A stretch of DNA of 64,000 nt from Oryzias latipes (Eukaryota; Chordata; Actinopteri; Beloniformes; Adrianichthyidae): positions 30,226,747 through 30,290,746 of the forward strand of contig NC_019867.2 of the NCBI RefSeq assembly GCF_002234675.1, written 5' to 3'. Made by a program: the position numbers and the translations under genes. The notes beneath the pieces were generated by a model that saw nothing but the letters and a program-made list of their open reading frames with translations, was not told where the DNA came from and searched no databases. Of the stretch, positions 23,831 through 33,630 are shown one piece after another. Position 1 is the stretch's first letter, and each line of letters begins with the position of its first letter.

Positions 23831-24149
23831 GTTTAAAAGTGTAGAAATGCCAGTCTGACGCAGAAACCAGCAATGACAATAGTAGCAAATGCTCACCGCT
23901 CCCCCAAGGGGGCCAAATTCAGAGAACAAATTTCACGTATGTGACAGCAAATGCAGCTTTAACTTACCGGGCTTGGTGGCAGAAACGGAAACATTTACTA
24001 GATAAACTCAAACATAACTAAACTTTAAGGTGACAAAGCAGATGACCTGATAGGACTGAACTAAAACCCAGACACTTCAATACACTGAGGTCAATTAACT
24101 GAAATCCAGAGGGCTGTGAAGGATTGGCAATTTAGTTTTTTAAAACTTG

Positions 24150-24620
24150 TCTGAGCAGACAGATTTTACTGTTACAACAGAGGATTGAGAATCTTCTGAC
24201 ACAGGAGGGGTATGTTTGTATAAACCCCTTTTGTGATTTAGGCTAAGCTTCATTTATTTTTAAATTGATTATATTTGTAACTGTTTTTGTTTTTGGACCG
24301 GACAGAAAAGAAGAGGAAGGAAGAGGGATGTTTGGGGGGAAAGAGGAATTAACCCTTGTGCTCTCTTGTGGGGTCCAGATGACCCCACTCCCAACGTTAA
24401 CGTGCCTCGGAGGCACGTTAACGTTGGGAGTGGGGTCATCTGGACCCCACAAGAGAGCACAAGGGTGAAGGAAATAGGAGGATGATAATAGAATCATAAA
24501 GCAATAAGAAACAAGCTGCTGGTATAGGATCACTACTGTCTGGTGTAAGGGGCGGGGCCTGTCCACGCACACACTCAAATGTTACGAACACACCTGTCAG
24601 GAGGTGATCACCGAGTGAGA
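24150..24620 (-). mobile_element. Interspersed element family R2, copy 1, with palindromic insert
   Basis: On the reverse strand it matches 55725-56090 over most of its length and 33070-33280 over its second part. Shared words are GACAGGCCCCGCCC, CTTGTT.CTTATTGCTTTATG, CCGTCCGGTCCAAC, GGGGTTTATACAAA, and AACAGTAAAATCTGTC. It has no ORF of note. A 113-nt perfect palindrome sits inside it at 24353-24465. The superfamily is unknown. Confidence 0.65.
24349..24465. mobile_element. Palindromic derivative of family M: perfect 113-nt inverted repeat after TTAA
   Basis: After TTAA (24349-24352), 56 nt starting CCCTTGTGCTCTCTTGTGGG are followed by one central G and then the exact reverse complement of the 56 nt, ending CACAAGGG at 24465. 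The right flank is TGAA. The arms also contain the sub-terminal words of full MITE copies (GGGGTCATCTGGACCCC, AACGTTAACGTGCC). It is a 'fold-back' form with almost no unique sequence left. Confidence 0.93.
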
Positions 24621-25639
24621 ACCAAACAAAGCGACTGTCTACTGTGAAAGGACCCTCATACTTGTTTTGGATTACTTTACAGATTCATGAGTAGCTGGAT
24701 GGGGAGCATGCTGTGTAAACTGTAATTCTCGGAGTGACTTTTTGTTACAAGAATCAGCCGCATTTTTGTCGATTTTAAGTCCAAACAGGTTTGCACTGCT
24801 GCCCGATTGGATGAAGACTCTAACAAACGTAAAAATGTATTCGGTTTAACTTAAAAACATGAATTCTACATCATTCGTGTACCAATCCTTGTGGAGATCT
24901 GCACAAATTCAGGATTTTATTTTAAAAAAAGAGTTGTGGCGGAAACAGCTTCTGTGTTTAGATGCACAGGCTTTTACAGTCAAAATGGAGGGAAAATGTC
25001 AGAAAGTTTCAGATGTTTGGGCGCTCAAAGATCTCTACAGAAGTAAGGTCACTCATTTCTGTGATCAGTTTGTGCCTGATGGGATTCCAGCGCAGTGATC
25101 CGGTCGAGGAGCCCTCAGGAACCAGGAGGGAAGAGAGGAACCTTTGCATGCACGTGGCTCGTCCAGACATGCAGTCAGTCCAGCAGGAAGTGGGTGATTA
25201 GGATGAGATTAAGTTGTGTCAGTTTTATCCCAGAATATTTTCCTCAGATATGGAAGCATGGAGGAAGATAACCGCACCGACAGACTTAATCTGCTGGATC
25301 TCAGGAAGGCACAGGCTCAAGCGGATCTGCTGACTGCCTTCCTGTTCATGTTAGAGGAAACTACTCTCATCATCTACACCATTACACTGATGGCTCAAGA
25401 GATCCCCAGGGGCAGATAAGAGGGGCTGCCTTTTTAGCACCACGGGAGAAAGTGACTGCTCAGCCCTCCCTCTGCCATCACAGAGCGAGGGCGGCGAGCT
25501 CGTGACGCCGTGGGGGCTTCAGTCGCCTGCAGATGCAGCACAAGAGTCAGAGATAACAGGAGAAACTGAACGTCTGTGCAGACTGCAGCTTCACATGGAT
25601 GGGGGGGGGGCAGATTTATTGTCAGTGCAGTAGGTGCCC
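24621..25639. other. Gene-free stretch
   Basis: Small ORFs (24859-25098, 25216-25419) show no domain. I checked it for the npr3 tail exon without a match. Confidence 0.35.
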
Positions 25640-25925
25640 CGGACCAAATTAAAGTCCCGCCCTGATCCTCTTTTGATCTATTTTCAAAGCGTTCCTTGTG
25701 TTCTTTTTAAACATGATGACGCTGTTTTTAGTCAAACTTTTTCTACGACATAGTTTCTGCAGAGCGGCAGGAGTCCATCAGAGATTCATCTGTGGGCGGA
25801 ACAGGTGATGCAGAGCAACCCCACCTCCTCTCCCCGTCACCCATCTGTTTACACGCCCTCTTGCTAGCTTAGAGCCCTCACAACCTCCAGCTAACGTTAG
25901 CGGTGCAACAAAAATGGTGAGCAGG
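25640..25925. repeat. Interspersed repeat family R1, copy 3
   Basis: Shares GATCCTCTTTTGATCTATTT, TCAAAG, GACATAGTTTCTGCAGAGCG, TGTGGGCGGAACAG and CTAACGTTAGCGGTGCAA with the copies at 521, 4345 and 46920. Confidence 0.6.
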
Positions 25926-26999
25926 ACTGTATTTTTTTTTATTAGAGCGGGTCTTCAAGTCCAGTTCATGAACTCTGATCAGTGATCAACGATGGTGAGA
26001 TCAATAATCCAACGTTTAAGATCTAAGCTCCCCCAAGTAGTTTGTGTTCTTCAATCCACAATTGACCGTCTTTGATAACCAATCTACGATCCACGATCTT
26101 TGATCCAGCAACGTTTTCCATCGGGTTCTCTATCTAATGTTGTTTTTGTCCCCTTTTGTTGGAGGAACTTTGCCATTTTTGATGAAAGTTCTGACAGAAC
26201 TTGAGCTTCTAAGTTCTTTCACAAAGAAAAATCGTTCAATTGTCTTCCCTTCTCTGGACATGAACACGCTGCCTGAAGCCTCAGGAGTCGGATGCGTCCT
26301 CTTCTTCATGTTTGTGGGTAAATAATGTTATACGCTCGCACAGTTTAGTTGCTGTCCTGGAATGTGGAGTTAATTTTCCCCCTTCCGACCCTAACCCCTC
26401 CTGCAGGGACCTTAATCCTAACAGAGTTTGGTGTCTTTGTCTCCAGAACCCCACCACCACCACCAAAACCTGTCAATCCCTACCAGAGGCCTGCTGGAGG
26501 TGAGGGGCTCGGCTCCTCAGCAGCCGTCAGTCGTGCTCCTAAACTGATGAAGATCACTGACCTTTCAGGAGGTGGAAGCTGCAGGTCAAAGAGTGAACAT
26601 TGTGGGAAATGATCTTTCCCACAGCAGCTCAAATTTATCGTCTTTTTGTGACTGTTTAAACTTCGGTCAATCATCCAAATGAATCCTGAAACCATCCTCT
26701 GCCTTCTTCATGAAGGAAATGACCGTTTCCTGTCTGCCTCTCGCAGCCCCACAGATAACCCCCCCATTGGACCTCCTCAAGGATCAGGATTTCAGGACAC
26801 AGCGAGTTTCTGCAGAAGCTTGTTCTTCTGAGAGGAGCAGCTCCTGGAAGAGAGCTGCAGGCTCTGGTGGGTGGAAGAGGATCTACAGGGGGGTGTCACA
26901 GGTAACTCATGAGAGCCTGAAGCTCTCCAGCGGTGAAAGGTCACATGCAGTGCTGAGTGGAAAACGGATCCTGAAGGAGATCCACATCCCTCTTGCTAG
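25926..26999. other. Gene-free stretch before the Tc1 element
   Basis: No supported gene. Words such as 'gatcaacgatggtgagatcaat' form loose GATC-rich repeats near 25975-26110. The left end of the Tc1 element is not clearly visible here. Confidence 0.35.
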
Positions 27000-28093
27000 A
27001 AAAAACTTAGTACTCTGTGTCAAAACCTGTATTATCAAGCACAGAGGTCAGAGGTTTCTTGTAGTTGATGAGCAGATTTCTGCTCATATCAGGAAGAATT
27101 CTGGTCCACTCTTCTTTACAAATAACTTTAAATCATTTGGTGGCTGTTGCTTAGCAACTCTGAGCTTCAGCTCTCTCCATAGGTCTTCTGTAGGGTTGAG
27201 GTCCAGAGACTGGCTGGACCGCTCCATGACCTTGATCTGCTTCTTCTTCAGCCGTTCATTGGTTGTGTCGGTTGAATGTTTTGGGTCATTATCCTGTTGG
27301 AAGAACCATCCACCACCTGTTTTAAGCCTCCAGGTGGAGGAAAGGAGGTTCTCACTCATGATTTGATGGAACATGGCTCTGTCCATCCTCCCATCAACAC
27401 GGTGACGTAGGCCTGTGCAGGAAAACGCCCCCAAACCATAATGTTTCCACCTCCATGCTTGACAGTGTGGATGGTGTTCTTGGGGTTTGGGCAGCATTTC
27501 TCTTCCTCAAACACAAGTTGAGTTTTGGTCTCAGTTTTGGTCTCATCTGCACCTTCAACCATTCACTCTCTAAATCATGATGGTGTTCACTGACAAACAT
27601 CAGGTGAGCTCTGCAGGATGTTAAACCGTTGCTGTGTAAAGTATCACCAATGGTTTTCTTGGTGACTGTGCTTCCAGCCGCTTTGAGATCATCAGCTAAC
27701 TCCTGCCGTGTTGTTTTAGTCGGATTTCTCAATGTTCTGTTGATCACAGAAATCCCACCAGGTCAGATCTGGTTTGGAGCCCCAGACCTGCAGGTGGATT
27801 GATGGCCATGTTGCACCAACTGTTGCCATGGTAACCCCCCTGCTTCTGGCTGATTGTTTTGTAGTTGATTCCAGTCTGGTGCCGTTCTCCAAACTTCTCC
27901 CTGTTGGAGAGTCTGGAGTCTGATGGACTGATTCTGTGGACAGGTGTCGTTTCTCCAGGTGATCAGTTCAAACAGGTGACAGGTTGGTTAGGAGAGTCTA
28001 ACTGGTCTGTGTGAAGCAGAACTGTCAATGGTTACTTGGGGATCAAATACTTATTTCCCCTTAATGAAGTGCAAATGAATGTATATCAATTCT
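27000..28093 (-). pseudogene. Tc1-like transposase pseudogene, frameshifted, truncated
   Basis: The reverse strand encodes a Tc1/mariner transposase. It runs from MINRTLRNPTKTTRQELADD in the helix-turn-helix region (from 27747), through [12 protein letters not shown], then across frame changes to an ADETKT segment, [10 protein letters not shown] and [14 protein letters not shown]. Acidic residues of the DDE triad can be recognised in these last three blocks. At least two frame shifts occur around 27400-27580, so no protein can be made. The 5' end keeps the Tc1 signature AAATACTTATTTCCCCTTAA (28047-28066). Immediately after, at 28094, a piggyBac-like MITE follows. Confidence 0.85.
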
Positions 28094-28290
28094 TTAACCC
28101 TTGTGTTATCTTAGATGACTCCACCCTTACATTGACGTGTTCAAGGTGGATAAAGGTGGAAAGTTCATGTAATCCATGGACACCAGTGAAGATCACAAAT
28201 CATTGAAGAAAAAAGGTTCAGAGCACTGTCTAGTGGGTCTAGATGACCCAACTCCCTATGTTAAAGTGCCTAGGATAACACAAGGGTTAC
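28094..28290. mobile_element. piggyBac-like MITE (family M) inserted at Tc1 end
   Basis: Starts TTAACCCTTGTGTTATCTTA, ends GGATAACACAAGGGTTA. The inside matches the 3198 copy in the same orientation (CCATGGACACCAGTGAAGAT), with a deletion after ACGTGTTC. It abuts the terminal region of the Tc1-like element. Confidence 0.82.
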
Positions 28291-28531
28291 AGTCATTTCT
28301 TGATTTTCTTTGTGATTTTCTATTTCTCACTGTTCAAATGAACCTCAGGATGACAGACTGTCTATTTCTGTTTAATTGGAAAAAACCTGCAAAATCAGCA
28401 AAAAATGAAATATTGATTTCCTCCACTGTACCTCTGGGTTGTGGCAAAGCTCTTCTGACCTTTATCCTGCAGATATGAGCAAGAGGATGTGAAAAGATGT
28501 TCATTAGAAGGTGCTCTGATTCACAGCAGCC

Positions 28532-28591
<60 letters not shown>

Positions 28592-29521
28592 CCAGGAGAA
28601 AGGAGGTGGCAATCAAATGCAGTCCGTCTGCTTCTCTTCAGATACTTGACATTCCTGTTGTCAAAGTAACACATGAGGGAAGCTGCTAAGCTAGTACGCC
28701 TGAGACTCTGTTTCCGTGGCAACGGTTGCTGTGGAGACCGCTGTAATCCTCACTTATGTGAGAGATCTCTTGAAGCGTTTCGGTGGGCTATTTTAAACGC
28801 CGTCTCTGAAAAGATGCGCAGAGGTTAAGGAGAAAGGTCTGTACTTTTTTTTAATCAAACAGCTCCTGTAGAGAAATGGGGGGGGGGGTGTCAAAGACCT
28901 GCAGATAAAGACGCTGCTGATAAAAACAGGAACATTCCTCTGCAGAACACAGGAACCTCCCTCAGCTCCTCCATGACTGACGGATCTAAATGGGGATGGG
29001 GCCGTGAACGTCCCACGCAGAACATCTGCTGTTAGCGTTGAACAGATGAAGCTGTTTGTCAAGTAAATGGGGGGGGGGGGCAGTTCATACTAGAAAGGAC
29101 CCCCCCCATCCAAAGCATCCCAGAATTCATACTTATACTAATATCGATGTAAACCTGCTGCTTCTTAATGCATGGAGGGGTTCTCAGACAGGTAGGAGAC
29201 CTCTCCCCCAGGGATGGAGGGAAGTCCCAACACAAATTTATGTTCATTAATGGAACTTATTCCTAGTTTTGCCAACAACACTGTGTATTATAAAGGGAAG
29301 GGCTTTTTAAATGTATTATTTATATGGTTTATTTAAGGTTTCAAAGATTTCCGATGTGTTCATAGATGGAGCGCTCCGTTAAACCGGGTTAAAATGTGGG
29401 GAAAACCCAACCTGAGCAGAGCTTCCAGGAGGTTCTGACCAGTAGAACTAAAGCAGGTCCTTCAAAAGCTGCGATGAAAGAGCAGCAGCTGGACGGTGAG
29501 CAAACCTTCTGTACACTGACG
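28291..29521. other. Gene-free stretch with simple repeats
   Basis: It contains a (CA)n microsatellite at 28535-28589 and poly-G runs at about 28878 and 29069. No exon is supported. Confidence 0.4.
28535..28589. repeat. (CA)n dinucleotide microsatellite
   Basis: An uninterrupted run of about 27 CA units. ORFs reading HTHTHT or VCVCVC across it are artefacts. Confidence 0.95.
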
Positions 29522-29720
29522 TAACCCTTGGTCTATCCTAGGCACGTTAACATTGGGAGTTGGGTCATCTAGACCCACTAGACAGTGCTCTGAACCTTTT
29601 TACTTCAATAATTTGTGATCTTCACTGGTGTCCATGGATTACATGAAATCTTTCCACCTTTATCCACCTTTGTCATGTTAGGGAGAACATGTCAATATAA
29701 GGGGGGGGGTCATCTAAGAT
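29522..29720. mobile_element. piggyBac-like MITE (family M), right end lost
   Basis: It begins TAACCCTTGGTCTATCCTAG and follows the 19452 copy's sequence through GTCATCTAAGATA. The terminal CACAAGGG is missing, replaced by TCTATCTTAGAAG. Confidence 0.75.
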
Positions 29721-30119
29721 ATCTATCTTAGAAGCAAGAAGACGTTCAGGGATCTCCACCAGCTGCTTTCCTCTTCCTGGTTGTTCCTTCACACGTCAGG
29801 TCCAGTGCTCACATCCCTGCAATGGCGTCCTCAGCCATGCAGCGTGAACAGCCCCCACCCTCAACCAAATCACGGTTCAGGAGACAGACTGATGTTCTGA
29901 TTCAGAGATCTGCAAGGACCAGGTCAATGTTTCCATTCCCTCCTAAGTCAGAGCCTAAGTTCTTGACCTCCAACTTTTTTCCGGTTGAAGGCGAGAAAGA
30001 CCGGTCTGTACGAGGCGGAAGTGGCCGTCTTTTTCTTTTTATTTTAGCTTCCAGTTTCCGTTAACTTTTGAGGATAGTCCCAGAGTCCATTTATATCATT
30101 GACCATGAATGTTCATAAT

Positions 30120-30168
30120 ACTTGTGCTATCTAGTGGGGTCATCTGGACCCCACTAGATAGCACAAGT
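30120..30168. mobile_element. Mini palindrome derived from family M MITE ends
   Basis: ACTTGTGCTATCTAGTGGGG then TC, a five-base ATCTG centre and the exact reverse complement. The 22-bp arms match the terminal and sub-terminal words of family M. It is the smallest derivative in the window. Confidence 0.85.
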
Positions 30169-30591
30169 GACATAGAATTTATTAGTAAATTAGGGTGTAA
30201 AATAAATATTTGGTCACTAACATAAGTTCAACTCAGTTTTTTTTATATCCTATAACGTTTTCTGTAAGTTCTTTTTTTAAGGTTTTCACAAACTGTTGGT
30301 TTTCGGTCATCAGACGCCAACTTCATTCTCGTCTGACTTCGGGTGCAACAGTCGCAAAGCACACAATAAGACATGACTCCACCGTTTGAAAAACTTTATT
30401 AGCAGCATCCTCGTAACATTAGACAGCCGCTTGCAGAGTCATCTGCATTATTATGGTCTGTGGGAACAACCGTCACAATAAATCCATATTTAGAGTCAAG
30501 AGTTTGTTAGATTTCTTTTATTTTGAAGTCAAAGGATTCCGTTTCCTCTTTTCAGCCAAATATGCTTGTTTTTATTAACTTTGCTAGCTTG

Positions 30592-30660
30592 GAGCAGTCG
30601 GCACCGTCGCTCTAAGAACGTAGCGGCCGAAGGTTCGATTCCCGACGGAGCGACTTGACA
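30592..30660 (+). repeat. tRNA-derived repeat or tRNA pseudogene with intact B box
   Basis: It contains GGTTCGATTCC, a perfect internal promoter B-box, framed by GCGGCCGAA and CGACGGAGCGA. The 5' half (GCAGTCGGCACCGTCGCTC) is a poor A box and no cloverleaf with matching acceptor stem can be drawn. It is more likely a SINE head or pseudogene than a working tRNA. Confidence 0.4.
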
Positions 30661-30854
30661 TGCGACAAGGATGTGGTGGAGGGAATTTTTCAAATTAAAA
30701 CTTCCTTCTGAATCTGATTCTACATATAACAGGGGGGAAAAACAGGGGGGGAAAAATGTCAGCGACCCGGCAGCAACTGTCCCACGGACCGGTACCGATC
30801 TGGATCAGGCCCTCGGAGAACAAACTGCACACAGACGTCCACGCTCCCGTCGTC

Positions 30855-30860
30855 TTTATT
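30855..30860 (-). terminator. Candidate polyadenylation signal of sub1
   Basis: AATAAA on the minus strand (TTTATT on plus), 138-143 nt downstream of the sub1 stop codon. A second signal at 30395-30400 could give a longer transcript. Confidence 0.5.
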
Positions 30861-30997
30861 CTCACATACAAAAACTGTATAGGCGCCCCCCCCCTCACAC
30901 ACACACAGAACCAGAGAGCACAACTGGAAACTACAAACGAGAGAAACTTTAGAAAACAGGAAAAAAGAGGCTACAAAAACAAGACGGACAGGAATGC

Positions 30998-31812
30998 TCA
31001 TGTTCTCTTGATGGCCTCGTCGATTTCTGACATCTGGTCCTTCAGCTGGTTCCACTGCTCCGGGTTCAGAGAGATGCCTGAGGACGGAGAAGCGGCGCGT
31101 GACGGGTCAGCGGAACCAAGGCGGAGCTTAAAGACGCCGGCTCACCTTTCTTCCCCGGCTTCATCTCGCCGTCCTGGTTCATCCAGTACTCTCTGATGTC
31201 GATCAGAACCTTCCCTTTGAAGTCCCTGACGCTCACGTACCGCATCTTTCCGATCTGCGGGACAAACTGGACGTCAGCTCCAGGAACACCATAAGATCCG
31301 CTGCAGGCCGGAGGCTCACCTGAAACATGTTGTCTTCTGGACCCCCGCCAGACCTGGACGAGCCCCCGGGCTTGGAGCTCTCTCCAGTCTTGGGTTTTTT
31401 GGCGGGCTTTTCGGGAGCGCTGAGCTTCTTCTTCTTTGCCTGCAAACACAAACATGTTCAGGAGGAGACACGAGTCAACAAACAGGAATCCCTGGGTTTT
31501 TCATAATTATAAGAAGAACTTCTTTAAGAAAAAAACCATCTGAGCTGCTCAGGTCTGCAGACCAGCATCATCAGAACCACCACCCTTCATTCAACCCTTC
31601 CAGTGTGCGTCTGCCAGAGGACAACCTCCATGATGGACCTGGTCTCGTCTCATGAAGAACTTTGATGCAACTAAGAGCTCAGCACATTCACACGTGCACG
31701 CGCTGATGTGCACGGACACACGGAGCATTCGTCTCTCACCCACCTTGGTCTCCACCTCGCTGTCGGAGTCGCTTCCGGAGGTGGAGGAGAGAACTTCCTT
31801 GGATTTAGGCAT
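30998..31812 (-). CDS. sub1: sub1, SUB1 homolog / activated RNA polymerase II coactivator p15 (PC4), complete
   Basis: This nuclear single-stranded-DNA-binding protein links activators to the RNA polymerase II machinery and acts in repair. Four coding exons (5' to 3'): 31812-31744, 31439-31320, 31254-31146, 31077-30998. All junctions are GT-AG and phases fit, giving 125 residues against 127 in human. Residues 1-23 begin [20 protein letters not shown], the serine/acidic tail with phosphorylation-type sites. Residues 24-27 are a lysine cluster (KKKK after Ala), followed by a flexible KPAKKPK region. The core from about residue 62 reads [20 protein letters not shown] and then IREYW, a [14 protein letters not shown] loop and a C-terminal amphipathic helix ending IKRT. 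This core is the PC4 dimer and ssDNA-binding fold. It lies between npr3 and zfr, its neighbours in other vertebrates. The start is the only ATG giving the conserved N-terminus. Confidence 0.97.
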
Positions 31813-32602
31813 TCTTCAGAAAACAGAAGACAAGGGGTCAACAGACAAGTGAGTGACAGGTGGAGGGGCGGGGCTAGATCACGTGACCATACTCCTCTTT
31901 AACCCTCTCTTTTTTGCTCGTCTTCCAAACCCTACCGATCCATACATCCCATCATCATTGGACTTGTGTATCACTGCAGCCATCAATCTGTCCATCCATC
32001 AATCTGTCCATCCATCCATATGTTCACTTCTCCATCCGTTCACATGTTCTTTCATCCATCCATCCACCTATTCATCCATCCGTTCTTTCATCCATCTGTT
32101 CTTTCATCCATCCATATTTCCAGTCGTTAATCCATTTTTCCCTCTTTCCATACATTCACTTCGTCCTTTCGCTCGTCCATCTATCATGCATCCAATTGTC
32201 CAGGCACGTGACACGAGCGTCCGTGCGCGTGTGCTCATTTAGAGCCGCGTGTGTCACCGACAGAGAGAATTCAATGACGCTGAGCCGTGCATGTTTCGTA
32301 CACGTGCACGATGCTGTTGCGCATCCCGACCAAAACCCAGCGTGCAGCCGCGGCTTCCGGCCTCGGTCACGCAAGAAAACGCACAATGGAGCCCGTGAAA
32401 TCAAGCATCTTCAGTTCAACGCGTTAGCGTACGAGGCTAACGTTAGCAGCTCCGACGGATTTTTCGCTAAACATATGACGTCATGCGCGGCACCTTTCCG
32501 TTAGCGACCTGCGGGAAATGTGGAGCACGCGGCGGCGCGCCTCTGTGCTCCACGTGAACACCAGAAAGACGCGATTTAACGGCGTTTCTTTCTTTTTCTT
32601 AC
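31813..32602 (-). other. sub1 5' UTR intron with TCCA-type simple repeat
   Basis: This is inferred as the intron between a non-coding first exon (donor at 32603/32602, sequence CAA|GTAAGA on the minus strand) and the ATG exon (acceptor CTGAAG|A, one base before the ATG). Positions 31980-32190 hold an irregular (ATCC)n-type repeat. The overlapping plus-strand ORFs rich in SIHPS are artefacts. Confidence 0.55.
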
Positions 32603-32740
32603 TTGAAGTTTGCTTGCTGCGTTGACCGTCTGACCGGAAACGGAAACCTCTTCTTCTATTGTCCACCTCGGCCTCTCAGCAGCGCCCCCGTGTGGTGGAA
32701 GGCGCGCAGCTGCATGCTGAGTGCTGCTGACTGAGCTCCA
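32603..32740 (-). promoter_or_regulatory. Likely sub1 first (non-coding) exon and CpG-rich promoter
   Basis: The minus strand shows a GC/CpG-rich stretch (CACGTGGAGCAC.., GGCGCGCCGCCGCG around 32520-32560, GGTCAGACGGTCAACGCAGC) ending in the consensus donor CAA|GTAAGA at 32603. No coding potential. Position and composition fit a housekeeping promoter with a short 5' UTR exon. Exact transcription start cannot be read from sequence. Confidence 0.5.
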
Positions 32741-33039
32741 CCCAAGGGAAAACACGTGCTCATAAAAATACGTTTTGAAGGAAAATACAAACAGAAACCA
32801 TAAACAACAAGTGCTGGTTACCTTTTATGTTGTATTATCTTTATAGAAGGAAACTTTACTGACTCTGGGACGTTACCGGGTTAGTGGAAGACCCCTCTAG
32901 AAGTCCTGTCCAGAGGATCCGCTTTATGACAAAAAATGACCTTGGTCTGTCTTGGAAAAAACTAATTTTGGCTTTTTAAAATACCAATTTAAGGATTTTA
33001 TTATTAACTGCATTTTTAAATCAATGCAACATTTATTCA

Positions 33040-33342
33040 AGTCATCTGGACCCCACAGGATAGCACAAGGGTTAACTCCCCCTTTCCCCACAAATATCCC
33101 TCTTTCTTCGTCTTCTTTTCCGTCCGGTCCAACAACAAAAACATTTACAAATATAAACATCATAAAAATAAATAAAGTTAAGCCTAAATCAGGGGTTTAT
33201 ACAAATATACACCTCCTGTGTCAGAAGATTCATAATCCTCTGCCGTAACAGTAAAATCTGTCCAACACATCTGTCTGCCTCCAAGGTACGTTAACATTGG
33301 GAGTGGGGTCATCTGGACCCCACAAGATAGCACAAGGGTTAA
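33040..33342. mobile_element. Family R2 fragment (copy 2) bounded by family M ends
   Basis: Left part: CATCTGGACCCCACAGGATA, GCACAAGGG and TTAA (33072-33075). The middle (33076-33280) matches R2 (CCGTCCGGTCCAACAACAAA, GGGGTTTATACAAATATAC, AACAGTAAAATCTGTCC). Right part: GGGAGTGGGGTCATCTGGAC and CCCACAAGATAGCACAAGGG, TTAA (33339-33342). The MITE end joins R2 at the same point as in the 24.3 kb copy. Confidence 0.65.
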
Positions 33343-33444
33343 ATATATACTTTAACATGTTTTAATCCACCAATTTGCATTTCAGGATATTTGTTTCTGA
33401 CTCTAGTGGTAAGATTCTTACTTTGCTGTTTTACTGTTGAGGCT

Positions 33445-33630
33445 GCATGGTGGTGTAGTGGTTAGCACTTTTGACTCACAGCAAAAAAAAGCCCTGCTTC
33501 AAACCCCAGCTGGGACCTCCCTGCACGCAACACGTGTCCTGCAACAGACTGGCAACCTGTCCAGGTAATATCCTAACAGGCTCTAGCAACCCCAAAGGAT
33601 CAAGTGAGATTGGAAGATAGATGGAGGAAA
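33445..33630 (+). mobile_element. SINE-like element, second copy, decayed
   Basis: GGCTGCATGGTGGTGTAGTG then GTTAGCACTTTTGACTCACAG matches the head of the 8367 element. GCAACCTGTCCAGG and GGCTCTAGCAACCCC match the body. It ends in a short AGATAGATGGAGG tail. Confidence 0.65.

Larger units (their letters stand above)
30169..30997. other. sub1 3' flank and 3' UTR region
   Basis: On the minus strand two AATAAA signals lie downstream of the sub1 stop: plus coordinates 30855-30860 (about 140 nt past the stop) and 30395-30400. A tRNA-like segment is at 30592-30660. CCCACGGACCGGTACCGATC at about 30780-30800 resembles the terminal words of the hAT-type element at 36851-37496. Confidence 0.5.

Noticed and set aside
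25216-25419. Candidate npr3 terminal exon
   Set aside because: The translation lacks any KKYRIT or REDSIRS-like motif and is too hydrophobic at its end for the receptor tail.
26710-27366. 218-codon plus-strand ORF
   Set aside because: Its second half is antisense to the Tc1 transposase remnant on the minus strand. The first half has no domain.
31853-32504. Plus-strand ORFs of 129 and 196 codons in sub1 intron 1
   Set aside because: Low-complexity reading of an (ATCC)-type repeat on the strand opposite sub1, with no conserved domain.
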